From Myxococcales bacterium (GTDB lineage Bacteria; Myxococcota_A; Polyangia; Haliangiales; Haliangiaceae): a stretch of 64,000 nucleotides of DNA. Both the position numbers and the translations under genes were made by a program. Location of the stretch: the NCBI GenBank assembly GCA_016706545.1, contig JADJJK010000005.1:1-64000 (forward strand), read 5' to 3'. Of the stretch, positions 27,539 to 35,751 are shown one piece after another. Position 1 is the first letter of the stretch. Each line of letters begins with the position of its first letter. The notes beneath the pieces were generated by a model. That model made no database searches. It was not told where the DNA came from and saw only the letters and a program-made list of their open reading frames with translations.

Positions 27539-29014
27539 ATGAGCCCTCCGCGCAGGCTGTCGCCGTCGAGGAATCGCTGGCTCGCGTGGAGCCTTCGGCT
27601 CCCGCTGATCCTCGGGGTCATCGTGGCGGAGCTGCTGAGCTCGCTGGGGCTGGCGCGCGCCACGGACCTGGTGCTCGAGTCCTGGGTGGATGAACCTTCC
27701 CCCCAGGAGCGGACCTGGGCGCAGGCGTTGCGGGACGGGTTGGCGCGCGCGGGCCTCCTGGCGAGGCCCGCGGAGCTGCTACAGCGGATGGGGGAGCGGG
27801 TACCGCTGCCGCCGCTGGCGGCGAGCGCCTCGGTGGGCCTGATGGACCACTTCAACGCCGCCATGTCGGCGTCCAACCAGGGCATCGCGCTGTATCGAAG
27901 CAGTCGTTTTCAAGCGGCCGAGAAGTTGCTCTCGAGCGTGGTCGCGGATGCGTATCTCAACCCGCTCATCTTCGGGACCGAGGTCGGGCGCCCCATGCTG
28001 CGCCAGTCGCTCATCTACCTCGCGCTGTGTCGCAGCCGGCTCAGGCAGGCCGCGGGCGCGGCCGCGGTGGCGGAGGACCTCGTCCGCAGCTTTCCGGATG
28101 AAGCGGACACCATCTTCGAGGAGTTCGGCCCCGGCGCAGACAAGCTCTACCGCGCGGGTCTGGCCAAGCTGGAGGCGCAGGGGCGCGGCACGCTCATCGT
28201 GGAGGTCAATGATCCCTCGGCCGTGGTGATCGTCAACGAGGGCCGCCCCAGGAGCCGCGCCTTCGAGGCGGAGGTGTTCCCCGGCAAGTATCGCGTGCTG
28301 GTCAAGACCGGCAAGGATGGCGCGCGGCGCTACGAGATCGAGGTGCGCGCGAAGGAGACCACCCGGCTGTCCATCGACTGGCGGATCGAGCGAGCGCTGT
28401 CGCTGTCGCCTTCGTCCGCGGCCCTGCTGTTTGGCTCGGAGCGCGCGCGCCAGCTCGACGGCGAGGTCGCGGTGCTCCTGGCGCGCAGCCTGCAACTCGG
28501 CCCGCGCGTGATCGTCATCGGCTCGCGCTTCTACGACGGCGACCGCGCCATGGCGGCCAGCGTCTATGACGTGGCGACCGCGCAGCACCTCCACACGGTG
28601 CTCGCGGTGATGGACGGCGTCGCTGACGAGCTGGAGCTGACCGCGATCAACGCCTTCCTCGTCTCCGAGGGCAGGCAGCAGAGCCCATCCCTGCAGGTGC
28701 TGGCCGCGCCGCTGCAGATGGCGGCCACCAGGGCGCCCGCCGCGAAGGCCGAGGAGGCGCCGGGGCGCTGGCCAGCCTACGTGACGGCGGTCGCCTCGCT
28801 GTCTGCGTTTGGCGCGGGCGTGGCGCTGCTCCAGCAGGACTCGTCACATGCCGAGGCCAGCTATGCGCTGTTTGGCGCCTCTGTCTGCCTGGCGGCCTAT
28901 GCGGGGCATCGGTGGTCTAGCGGCAGGTCCAGCAGCCGCGGCACGCGAGCCGGCGCGGTGGGCCTGGCGCCCGCGAGATCGGGCGCCGTCGCCTGGGCCG
29001 CGTGGGCGTTCTGA
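27539..29014 (+). CDS. PEGA-domain membrane protein
   Basis: Predicted exported protein of 491 residues. A hydrophobic N-terminus (LRLPLILGVIVAELLSSLGLA) is followed by a helical TPR-like part (about 100-200), a PEGA-like region (TLIVEVNDPSAVVIVNEG, about 217-280), and a C-terminal pair of hydrophobic segments (YVTAVASLSAFGAGVALL, ALFGASVCLAAYAGH) with tail AVAWAAWAF. It resembles the preceding PEGA protein in layout. Start ATG 27539 has GAGG about 11 nt upstream; GTG 27527 is the alternative. The last 14 codons lie in the left copy of a direct repeat that recurs at 32230. Confidence 0.72.
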   Translation: MSPPRRLSPSRNRWLAWSLRLPLILGVIVAELLSSLGLARATDLVLESWVDEPSPQERTWAQALRDGLARAGLLARPAELLQRMGERVPLPPLAASASVGLMDHFNAAMSASNQGIALYRSSRFQAAEKLLSSVVADAYLNPLIFGTEVGRPMLRQSLIYLALCRSRLRQAAGAAAVAEDLVRSFPDEADTIFEEFGPGADKLYRAGLAKLEAQGRGTLIVEVNDPSAVVIVNEGRPRSRAFEAEVFPGKYRVLVKTGKDGARRYEIEVRAKETTRLSIDWRIERALSLSPSSAALLFGSERARQLDGEVAVLLARSLQLGPRVIVIGSRFYDGDRAMAASVYDVATAQHLHTVLAVMDGVADELELTAINAFLVSEGRQQSPSLQVLAAPLQMAATRAPAAKAEEAPGRWPAYVTAVASLSAFGAGVALLQQDSSHAEASYALFGASVCLAAYAGHRWSSGRSSSRGTRAGAVGLAPARSGAVAWAAWAF

Positions 29015-29063
29015 CCTTTCTCCCCTCCTACTCCGTGGAGCTTCGTGGGGCCCTTGGTCCTGC
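28971..29063. repeat. Left direct repeat bracketing the toxin cassette
   Basis: Imperfect copy of the sequence at 32228-32316. It covers the last 14 codons of the PEGA gene and about 50 bp downstream (TCTCCCCTCC, TACTCCGTGGAG, CCCTTGGTC). Over the first 42 bp the two copies differ at 2 positions; each copy has one small insertion after that. Confidence 0.75.
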
Positions 29064-29123
29064 CCCTGTGCTGCCGCCACTGAACGTGGGGGAGGGCCAT
29101 CTCGTAGGCAACAGTGATAGCGT

Positions 29124-31406
29124 GTGGCCGAGAGCCCCGGCTACATGCCTCGCGAGCCGATCCACGAGCTGCCCAGGCTGAAGTCCGGGCCAACCCGCCC
29201 CATCGCCCCGGTTGCGCCTGGCAAGCAGACGCGCAGTGGGCAAGGGGCCCTGCGGGGCTCTCCGGCGTCGAGTGCATCCCCGGGGCAAGATGCACCACGC
29301 CTGATGCAGCCACAGGAGTGGGTGCGGGTCGAGCCATGGCAGCCGGGGCCGGGGTTGATGTCAGCGATGGGGCTGGGCGCGGCTGGTGGCGAGGACCGCG
29401 TGTCAGAGGCCAGCGCGGAGCCGGTGAGTCGCGGCGAGCCGGAGGACCCTGATTGGCAGCAGCGCGAAGCGGTGAGTCGCACGGCGGATCCAGACCAGGA
29501 ACAAGAGCTGGTAAGTCGCGAAGAGCCGGTGAGCTGCGGTGCGGTCGGCGGAGCGACCGAGCCCGTTGTGTCCGGCGACCGCGCCGGCAGCGAAGCGATG
29601 TGGCGCAGCGCGATCGGCGAGCGCTCGGAGGCGGTGGGGCGCATGGCGGCCGTGCAAGCGCCCAAGGGCGTGCGCTTGCGGCCGCGGCCGGAGCTGGGCG
29701 GCACGGGCGGCGCGGGTGGCACAGACCTGGGCATCTTGCCGTTCGGCGAGGCGGTGCACGTGCAGCGCCGCACCGAACATGGCTGGTGCTGGGTGGTGGT
29801 GGTGGGCAGCGGGGCGGTCGGCTTCGTCGAGCAGCACTTCCTGGCCATGGATCCGCCCGATCCTGGCGCGCGGCTCTTGCTGGTGAAGCCGGGCGATGAG
29901 CTGCACGCGGTGGTGAGCCGCCACTATGCCGTGCGCAAGGGCAGCGACGCGCGGCTGTACGTGCAAGCCATCGTAGAGGCCAACCGCGGCCGGCGCGGCG
30001 TGTACCTCGAGGAGGGAGAGCTTGGCTTCGTCGAGGAAGTGTTGCGCACCGAGTCCGCCGAGCGGACCGTTGAGACCTACCGCGGGGCCAAGGTGCGCAA
30101 GGGCAATGCGATCTGGCTGCCGAGCGAGTCCTTCGTGGCGGCGCTGCGCAGCCTGGGAGCGATCGGCAGCGGCGAGTCGATCCCCAGCGCAGCCTGGCGC
30201 GGCGCCAAGGCGATGGCTGGGGCCGCGCTCGATGGGGCGCGCTACGCGGCGGCGTTCACCATCGGCCTCCTGGAGGGCGGCTTTGGGGCGGTGATGGATC
30301 TGTTCTCGGGCGCCGCCGAGCTGGTGCAGACGGTGGCCAAGGTGGCGCTGGAGCTGCTCACCGGCGATGGGGCCGCGCTCGTGGCCATGGCGCGCGGCTG
30401 GGTGAGCAAGCTGCAGAAGGTGTGGGAGAACCGCGGCGCCATCGCCGAGGACTTCCTGCGCAAGTGGGAATCCGACGACGCCTGGACCCGCGGCAGCTTC
30501 CAGGGCGAGGTGCTGGGCTGGGTGATGATGACGGCGCTCCTGTGCATCGCTACTGCCGGGGCGGGAGCACTCTCCGCCGCTGGCCAGATCTCCGGCCGCT
30601 GGGCCGCGGTGCTACGCGCCCTCGCCGCCATCGACGCACTGGGCGACGTCACCGCCTACGTAGGCGCCGCCGCCCGCCTCCCCGCCAAGGCAGCCGGCCA
30701 CGTGCGGGGCAAGCTGGGCATGGGGGGAGAGGCTCCGGCGCCACACGTCGCCGATGAGCCCGAGGCGTGGGAGGCACTCGATGAGCCGCTCGATGAGCCC
30801 GCACGGGCCAGTAGTAGAGGACCTACCTCTGAACGGGTACGCAGCGGTAGCAAGCCCGAGTTGGAGGTTCACGCGCGCTCGGATGATGGCCATGACTTTC
30901 ATGTAGACCTTCGCAAGGTCTCTCCACTGACCAGACATGTCATTCGGCAGCTCGAGAAACGTGGCAGTGTGCAGCTCTCGGAGATTCCACTTGCAGATCT
31001 CCCGATCATCTCGCAGTGGTTCCGGAAGGAGATAGCCGTGGTGCAGACCCCATACGGAAAGCTGCGCATCATTCTTGGCGAGAGGAATCGAATTATTTCA
31101 TTGTCTATTCTCCCTGGCGAGCGATTCTTGGTTCATACGCACCCGATGGCTGTGAGCAGGAAGGATCATTTTTCTCTCGACCTCAGAAAGGCTGGCGACG
31201 ATATCGAGGCGGCTGTTGATTGGAATGGAAATATTACTTTCTACAATGGGAATGGAATCAAGAATCCTGTGCGGAATGACGGGGTTGTTGAGTCGGGGTT
31301 CTTCGTTCGTGTTGCATTTCTAGATGAAAACGGGAACGTCAAGGCGGTAGCCAGAACCCGAGCAGTGCGGAGTAAGTCATCTGCGGACATCGAGGTGATG
31401 CCATGA
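29124..31406 (+). CDS. Predicted polymorphic toxin with SH3/LysM-like trunk and low-GC tip
   Basis: 760 residues. Residues 1-170 are disordered and Pro/Glu/Ser-rich, with PGKQTRS. About 174-242 is an SH3b-like domain (GVRLRPRP, HGWCWVVVVGSGAVGFVEQH). About 249-299 is LysM-like (LLLVKPGDELHAVVSRHY). Two hydrophobic helical stretches follow (about 372-402, 460-518). This trunk resembles cargo/toxin proteins of contractile-injection systems as I recall them; a profile search would settle it. The last ~185 residues form a separate domain with HTHP near 671 followed by SLD, resembling a JAB/JAMM or DUF4329-type metal site. GC falls from 42/60 (30241-30300) to 26/60 (31081-31140) and 23/60 (31201-31260). 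Start is GTG 29124 or ATG 29145. The stop overlaps the next gene (ATGA). Confidence 0.62.
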   Translation: MAESPGYMPREPIHELPRLKSGPTRPIAPVAPGKQTRSGQGALRGSPASSASPGQDAPRLMQPQEWVRVEPWQPGPGLMSAMGLGAAGGEDRVSEASAEPVSRGEPEDPDWQQREAVSRTADPDQEQELVSREEPVSCGAVGGATEPVVSGDRAGSEAMWRSAIGERSEAVGRMAAVQAPKGVRLRPRPELGGTGGAGGTDLGILPFGEAVHVQRRTEHGWCWVVVVGSGAVGFVEQHFLAMDPPDPGARLLLVKPGDELHAVVSRHYAVRKGSDARLYVQAIVEANRGRRGVYLEEGELGFVEEVLRTESAERTVETYRGAKVRKGNAIWLPSESFVAALRSLGAIGSGESIPSAAWRGAKAMAGAALDGARYAAAFTIGLLEGGFGAVMDLFSGAAELVQTVAKVALELLTGDGAALVAMARGWVSKLQKVWENRGAIAEDFLRKWESDDAWTRGSFQGEVLGWVMMTALLCIATAGAGALSAAGQISGRWAAVLRALAAIDALGDVTAYVGAAARLPAKAAGHVRGKLGMGGEAPAPHVADEPEAWEALDEPLDEPARASSRGPTSERVRSGSKPELEVHARSDDGHDFHVDLRKVSPLTRHVIRQLEKRGSVQLSEIPLADLPIISQWFRKEIAVVQTPYGKLRIILGERNRIISLSILPGERFLVHTHPMAVSRKDHFSLDLRKAGDDIEAAVDWNGNITFYNGNGIKNPVRNDGVVESGFFVRVAFLDENGNVKAVARTRAVRSKSSADIEVMP

Positions 31407-32053
31407 ATCTAGATCTTTGCCCTGGTTGTGGCCGTCCCGTGCTGGGGATCGGCGGGCAGTTTTCGATGTTGGATTCGTACTACACGTCGTATCTCCCCGA
31501 AGCGTCTCGTGATGCGAACTTGTTCGGTTGCTGGCATGCCGCTTGTTTTCACAAGGAGCCGCTGCGCGGGAACTGGCAACAAGCCATTCTGTCCAATTAC
31601 ACGGAAGTTCGAGGGTACGAGGTGGTGGCCGAGCTGGACAGCGGGGTGGTCTTGTTCTTGCCGCAGCATGGAGAGCGCGTCGTCGTCTCCCCGGATGCTG
31701 TAGTGCTAGACCTGAGCTTTGATGGCGGCATCCAGCGCCGCGTTCCGGGTGGTGTGGTCTGTCGAACGCTGCCCAGCGAGTGCAGCCTTCAGCTCGACGA
31801 CGAGGCGGTGGTCGCGAGGTTGCAGGAGCAGCTCCGGACGCAGAAGAAGGTGCCGCTGATGCAGATCTTCGAGCTGCTGGGCACGGCAGACTGCGTGTTG
31901 CACCCGGAGGCGCTGACGGATTCGTACTTCGTGTGGCACAAGGGGCTGGCTCGGCTGTGGGAGAAACAGTGGGTCACGGCGAATCTCGACTATGGCGTGT
32001 TCGTGCCGGAAGAGCTGGAGCCGTACCTCACTCGCCGCAAGCCTCGCGCCTAA
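31403..32053 (+). CDS. Candidate immunity protein of the toxin
   Basis: Unrecognised soluble protein of 216 residues with no signal peptide. It begins CPGCGRPV and has CWHAACFH near residue 43, so four Cys and nearby His could form a zinc site. The remainder is mixed alpha/beta and rich in Val, Leu and Glu, ending basic (RRKPRA). The start overlaps the toxin stop by 4 bp (ATGA), it is coexpressed, and its base composition is more moderate than that of flanking genes. This is the usual position and size of an immunity gene, but the role is inferred from context only. Confidence 0.6.
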   Translation: MNLDLCPGCGRPVLGIGGQFSMLDSYYTSYLPEASRDANLFGCWHAACFHKEPLRGNWQQAILSNYTEVRGYEVVAELDSGVVLFLPQHGERVVVSPDAVVLDLSFDGGIQRRVPGGVVCRTLPSECSLQLDDEAVVARLQEQLRTQKKVPLMQIFELLGTADCVLHPEALTDSYFVWHKGLARLWEKQWVTANLDYGVFVPEELEPYLTRRKPRA

Positions 32054-32227
32054 CACTACTGCGTCAGCCCATCAGGCTCGTCGAAGAGATCTCCGAAGTT
32101 TGAGCTTGATCCACTCCCGTGGACAGGTTGAGCGCCCCTCTCCGGCGACGTGACCCATCCGGCCGACACCGCGGGCGGCCCTATCATGGACCGGCCCGCC
32201 GTGGGCATGGGGTTCACCCAGCGGATA

Positions 32228-32316
32228 CCGCGAGGTCGGGCGCCGTCGCCTGGGCGGCGTGGGCGTTCTGACCTCTCTCCCCTCCTGCCCTCCTACTCCG
32301 TGGAGCCCTTGGTCTG
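32228..32316. repeat. Right direct repeat bracketing the toxin cassette
   Basis: Second copy of the repeat at 28971-29063. Relative to the left copy it carries an extra TGCCCTCC-like insertion and lacks CTTCGTGGGG. On the minus strand it supplies the last 8 codons of the sigma-factor gene. Confidence 0.75.
32230..32271 (+). pseudogene. Orphan 14-codon tail of a PEGA-type gene
   Basis: Reads ARSGAVAWAAWAF and stop, identical to the C-terminal residues of the protein ending at 29014, but no gene body precedes it. It is probably left by a duplication followed by replacement or deletion when the toxin cassette arrived. Confidence 0.55.
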
Positions 32317-33201
32317 CTCAGCGGCTGACGCGGCGCCCGGCTGCGGTCCGCAGCCACGCGCTGCGTGGTTCGCGGCAGGCTGATTGCAGCAGCTCGCTGG
32401 CAGGCGGCCGTCTGGGCGCGGCGCGAAGTCCATGACTTTGCCACGCGCGTCCAGCTCGATGTGACAGCAAGCTTCGAGGGCCTGGCGGAGCGCGCGGCGA
32501 CCGCGCTGCACCCGCGACTTCATGCCGGAGAGCGAGAGGCCCAAGAGCTCCGCGGCCTGCTTCTGGGTCAGCCCCTCGAGCTCGGTGAGGGTGAGCGCTT
32601 CGCGGTACGGTGACGGCAGCATGGCCACGAACGGCGCGACGTAGCGCGCCAGCTCGCGCTCCATGGCGTCGTCGTCGCGGTCGTCGTCGCTGGCGCGGTC
32701 CTCCTGGCGGGCCAGGCCGAGGGCCGCGCCGGTTGCCATGCCGGTAGCCAGGCCGATGCCCAGGCCGATGGCCGCGCCGGTGTCCGCGCCGCCAGCGCGC
32801 GCCTGGCCCGCTGCTCGCGGCGGGCGCTCGCCCGCGGGCTCTGCTGCCTCGCGGCCTGGCTGCAAGTCCACCACGAGCAGCCGCGCGGCGGCGCGCTGGT
32901 GGTCGATGATCGCGTTGCGCGCGAGCTGATACACCCAGGGGCCGAAGCGCTCCTCATCGCGCAGCCCGGGCAGGCCGCGCATGAGGCGCAAGAACACATC
33001 CTGCAACACGTCGTCTGCGTCCGCCTCGGAGGTCACGCGCCGCCGGATGAACGGACGTAGCCGCGCCGCCAGGGCCATGGGGTTACGCGCGGCGCCGCTG
33101 GCTGCGCCGTGGGCGCGCGCCTCCCCGGCGTCCTCGGGTCGCGCGTCGTCGCGCTCGCGCCTGGGGGCTCGCCACGCATCGAGCTCGGATGGCTCGATCA
33201 C
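32293..33201 (-). CDS. ECF sigma factor, SigZ-like, at the end of the ars operon
   Basis: Predicted RNA polymerase sigma factor, 302 residues. Region 2 (about 43-110) has DADDVLQDVFLRLMRGL and FGPWVYQLARNAIIDHQR. Region 4 (about 185-245) has LTLTELEGLTQKQAAELLGLSLSG plus SRVQRGR. CCHIELDARGKVMDF after region 4 is a SigZ-type Cys pair motif. Unusual features are a Gly/Ala hydrophobic insert (TGAAIGLGIGLATGMATGAA) between regions 2 and 4, and a Cys-containing tail (ASCCNQPA). The start GTG at 33201 overlaps the arsM stop (GTGA). The final codons fall in the right direct repeat. Coupling to ars genes suggests arsenic- or thiol-responsive expression; no anti-sigma gene is adjacent. Confidence 0.82.
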   Translation of the reverse strand: MIEPSELDAWRAPRRERDDARPEDAGEARAHGAASGAARNPMALAARLRPFIRRRVTSEADADDVLQDVFLRLMRGLPGLRDEERFGPWVYQLARNAIIDHQRAAARLLVVDLQPGREAAEPAGERPPRAAGQARAGGADTGAAIGLGIGLATGMATGAALGLARQEDRASDDDRDDDAMERELARYVAPFVAMLPSPYREALTLTELEGLTQKQAAELLGLSLSGMKSRVQRGRRALRQALEACCHIELDARGKVMDFAPRPDGRLPASCCNQPAANHAARGCGPQPGAASAAEQTKGSTE

Positions 33202-34133
33202 GCCGCGCCCTTTGGCGGGCAGCAGGTGGGCGCGCAGCACGTCCCCTCGGCCTTGGCCTCGGCGAGGGGCGCCGGTGCTGTCGTCGCGGCGCGGGCCTCC
33301 GCGCTCGCCGGCTTGACCGCCTCGATGCTCGCCGACGCGACGTAGTTCTCCACCCCGGAGCCCGGCATCCACTCGCGGATGAACTCGCGGCTCTCCGGGC
33401 GCACGTCCACGCGGATCTGCTCAAAGCCGGCCACTCGCAGGAGGGCGCGCAAGGTGTCCACGCTGGCGGCGCCAGACACGCAGCCGGTGAGCGCCGCGAT
33501 ATCGGAGGCGAGGTGCGAGGGCAGCTCGCCCAGCGCCACCACGTCCGAGATCGCCAGCCGGCCGCCGGGGCGCAGCGCGCGGAAGGCCTCCGCGAACACC
33601 GCGCGCTTGTCCGGGCTGAGGTTGATGACGCAGTTGGACAAGATGACGTCCACGGCGCCGTCGGCCACCGGCAGGTGCTCGATCTCGCCCAGGCGGAAGT
33701 CCACGTTGGGTGCCTGCAGCGCCCTGGCGTTGGCGCGCGCCTTCGACACCATGTCTGGCGTCATGTCGACGCCGATCACGCGGCCGCGCGGTCCCACCTG
33801 CCGCGCCGCCAGAAAGCAGTCCATGCCCGCGCCAGCGCCCAGATCGAGCACGGTCTCGCCCTCGCGGAGCGCAGCCAGCGCTTGCGGGTTGCCGCAGCCA
33901 AGGCCCAGGTTCGCTCCGTCGGGGACGGCGGCCAGCTCCTCGGCGGAGTACCCGAGCTTGCTGCTGAGCACGGGGCCGGGGCCGCAGCAGGCAGGCGCGC
34001 AGCCGGCGGCGCCGACGCGCGCCACCTGGCCGTACTGGGCGCGCACGGCGGCGCGTACTTCGTCGTTGCTGGCGTCGCTGAGCGACGAGGCAGGGGCTTC
34101 GATGGATCCAGAGGGGCTGCTTGCTTTGGTCAT
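33198..34133 (-). CDS. arsM: Arsenite S-adenosylmethionine methyltransferase
   Basis: Predicted cytosolic As(III) methyltransferase, 311 residues. SAM-binding motif VLDLGAGAGMDCF (95-107); the three Cys expected to bind arsenite are Cys80 (LGLGCGNP), Cys168 (LSNCVINL) and Cys218 (TGCVSGAA). Extra Cys clusters occur near 45-50 (GCAPACCG) and at the C-terminus (TCCAPTCCPP), which could help metal capture. Start ATG 34133 has AAGGAG 6 nt upstream. Sixth gene of the ars operon, with its stop overlapping the sigma-factor start. Converts As(III) to methylated, partly volatile species. Confidence 0.95.
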   Translation of the reverse strand: MTKASSPSGSIEAPASSLSDASNDEVRAAVRAQYGQVARVGAAGCAPACCGPGPVLSSKLGYSAEELAAVPDGANLGLGCGNPQALAALREGETVLDLGAGAGMDCFLAARQVGPRGRVIGVDMTPDMVSKARANARALQAPNVDFRLGEIEHLPVADGAVDVILSNCVINLSPDKRAVFAEAFRALRPGGRLAISDVVALGELPSHLASDIAALTGCVSGAASVDTLRALLRVAGFEQIRVDVRPESREFIREWMPGSGVENYVASASIEAVKPASAEARAATTAPAPLAEAKAEGTCCAPTCCPPKGAA

Positions 34134-34197
34134 GTCGTTCTCCTTGCGTACCAAGACGGGGCTGGCCGGCAAAGGACGCAACGTTCCTGGAAGAGCC

Positions 34198-34623
34198 TTA
34201 CCCTTGCTCCTTGGCGAAGCGCTCCAGCATGTCGCGCAGGGTGTCGCGCGCGGTGCGGAAGCGCCTCAGCAGCTCCTCCCGCGGCAGGGCAGGATCCTTG
34301 CTGGCGGGGTCCGGAATCGGCCAGTGCAGGCGCTGGGCCTGGCCCAAGAACACCGGGCACACCTCCTCGGCGCACAGCGTGATCACGGTGCCGACCGTCG
34401 CCGGATCGATCGTCTGCACGGACTTGGAGTGGTGCGCGGACAGGTCCACGCCGAGCTCCTTCATCACCTCGATGGCGTACGGGTTGACCTTGGACGGCTC
34501 GCTGCCCGCGCTCTGCACGGTCGCGCGGTCGCCGAAGATCATCCGGGCCAGTCCTTCAGCCATCTGGCTGCGCGCGGAGTTGGCGACACAAAGAAAGAGG
34601 AGGCGGGTAGCTGGCGTGGTCAT
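34198..34623 (-). CDS. arsC: Arsenate reductase, low-MW-phosphatase (thioredoxin-coupled) type
   Basis: 141 residues, the normal length for this class. The P-loop CVANSARSQ carries the nucleophile Cys12; Cys84 and Cys89 (LCAEEVCP) form the redox relay, as in thioredoxin-dependent ArsC. It reduces arsenate to arsenite, which Acr3 exports or ArsM methylates. AAGGG lies about 8 nt before the ATG. It sits between acr3 and arsM with short gaps of about 65 bp on each side, consistent with one transcript. Confidence 0.95.
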   Translation of the reverse strand: MTTPATRLLFLCVANSARSQMAEGLARMIFGDRATVQSAGSEPSKVNPYAIEVMKELGVDLSAHHSKSVQTIDPATVGTVITLCAEEVCPVFLGQAQRLHWPIPDPASKDPALPREELLRRFRTARDTLRDMLERFAKEQG

Positions 34624-34689
34624 GAACGAACCCTTGGTGGTGGCAGGCAGAGGTGGAGGGAGTCGTGGGGGCGCTGTGTGGCGACGCGC

Positions 34690-35751
34690 TCACGCGGGGT
34701 CTGCAGGGAACAGGCGCGGCTTTGCCCACAGCGCCACGTGGACCAGGCCGAGCAAGACCGGCACCTCCACCAGGGGCCCTATCACCGCGGCGAACGCGGC
34801 GCCGCTGTGCAGGCCGAAGCTGGCGATGGCCACCGCGATGGCCAGCTCGAAGTTGTTGGACGCCGCGGTGAACGACAGCGTGGTCGACTGCTGGTAGCTG
34901 GCGCCCACGCGCTTGCTCAGCCAGAACGAGACCGCGAACATGAGGACGAAGTAGAGGAGCAAGGGCAAGGCGATGCGCAGGACGTCCAGCGGGAGCTGCA
35001 CGATGGTCTCGCCCTTGAGCGAGAACATGAGGACGATGGTGAACAGCAGCGCTCCGAGCGTGAGCGGGCTGATGCGCGGCACGAAGGTGTGCTCGTACCA
35101 GGTGCGCCCCTTGGCCCGCACCAGCGCGCGCCGGGTGACAAAGCCGGCGAGGAACGGGATGCCGAGATAGATGGCCACGCTCTGCGCGATCTCGCCGATC
35201 GTGACCTGCACGACCGCGGTGCGCAGCCCGAGCCAGCCGGGCAAGAGCGTGGCGAAGAAGTAGGCGTACACCGAGAAGAACAGCACCTGGAAGACCGAGT
35301 TGAAGGCCACCAGGCCCGCGCAGTACTCAGGGTCGCCCTTGGCCAGATCGTTCCACACGAGGACCATGGCGATGCAGCGCGCCAGCCCGATGAGGATGAG
35401 CCCCAGCATGTACTCCGGCTTGTCCGGCAGGAAGATCACGGCCAGCGCGAACATGAGGAGCGGCCCGATGATCCAGTTCTGCACCAGCGACAGCACCAGC
35501 ACGCGCCGGTTGCGGAACACCAGGTGAAGCTCCTCGTAGCGCACCTTGGCGAGCGGCGGGTACATCATCAAGATGAGCCCCAGCGCCAGCGGGATGGACG
35601 TGGTGCCCACGCTGAGCCTGTCGATGGCGGTGTTGAAGCCGGGCGCCAGGAATCCCAGCGCGACGCCCAGCCCCATGGCCGCGAAGATCCACAGCGTGAG
35701 GGTGCGATCGAGAAAGGACAGCTTGCCGAGGAGGCGGTGCGATTGGGTCAT
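34690..35751 (-). CDS. acr3: Arsenite efflux permease Acr3
   Basis: Predicted inner-membrane arsenite exporter of the BART/ACR3 family, 353 residues, about ten transmembrane helices. FLDRTLTLWIFAAMGLGVAL at the N-terminus and GLARCIAMVLVWNDLAKGD with the conserved Cys are family hallmarks. The helix IPFLAGFVTR and the late FTAASNNFELAIAVAI segment also match. The ATG at 35751 overlaps the arsA stop (ATGA). In this operon it may work alone or with the ArsA ATPase as the energising subunit. Confidence 0.95.
   Translation of the reverse strand: MTQSHRLLGKLSFLDRTLTLWIFAAMGLGVALGFLAPGFNTAIDRLSVGTTSIPLALGLILMMYPPLAKVRYEELHLVFRNRRVLVLSLVQNWIIGPLLMFALAVIFLPDKPEYMLGLILIGLARCIAMVLVWNDLAKGDPEYCAGLVAFNSVFQVLFFSVYAYFFATLLPGWLGLRTAVVQVTIGEIAQSVAIYLGIPFLAGFVTRRALVRAKGRTWYEHTFVPRISPLTLGALLFTIVLMFSLKGETIVQLPLDVLRIALPLLLYFVLMFAVSFWLSKRVGASYQQSTTLSFTAASNNFELAIAVAIASFGLHSGAAFAAVIGPLVEVPVLLGLVHVALWAKPRLFPADPA

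Noticed and set aside
28971..32316. Composite transposon or IS element around the toxin
   Set aside because: The flanking repeats are direct and imperfect, contain coding sequence, and no transposase gene or terminal inverted repeats were seen.
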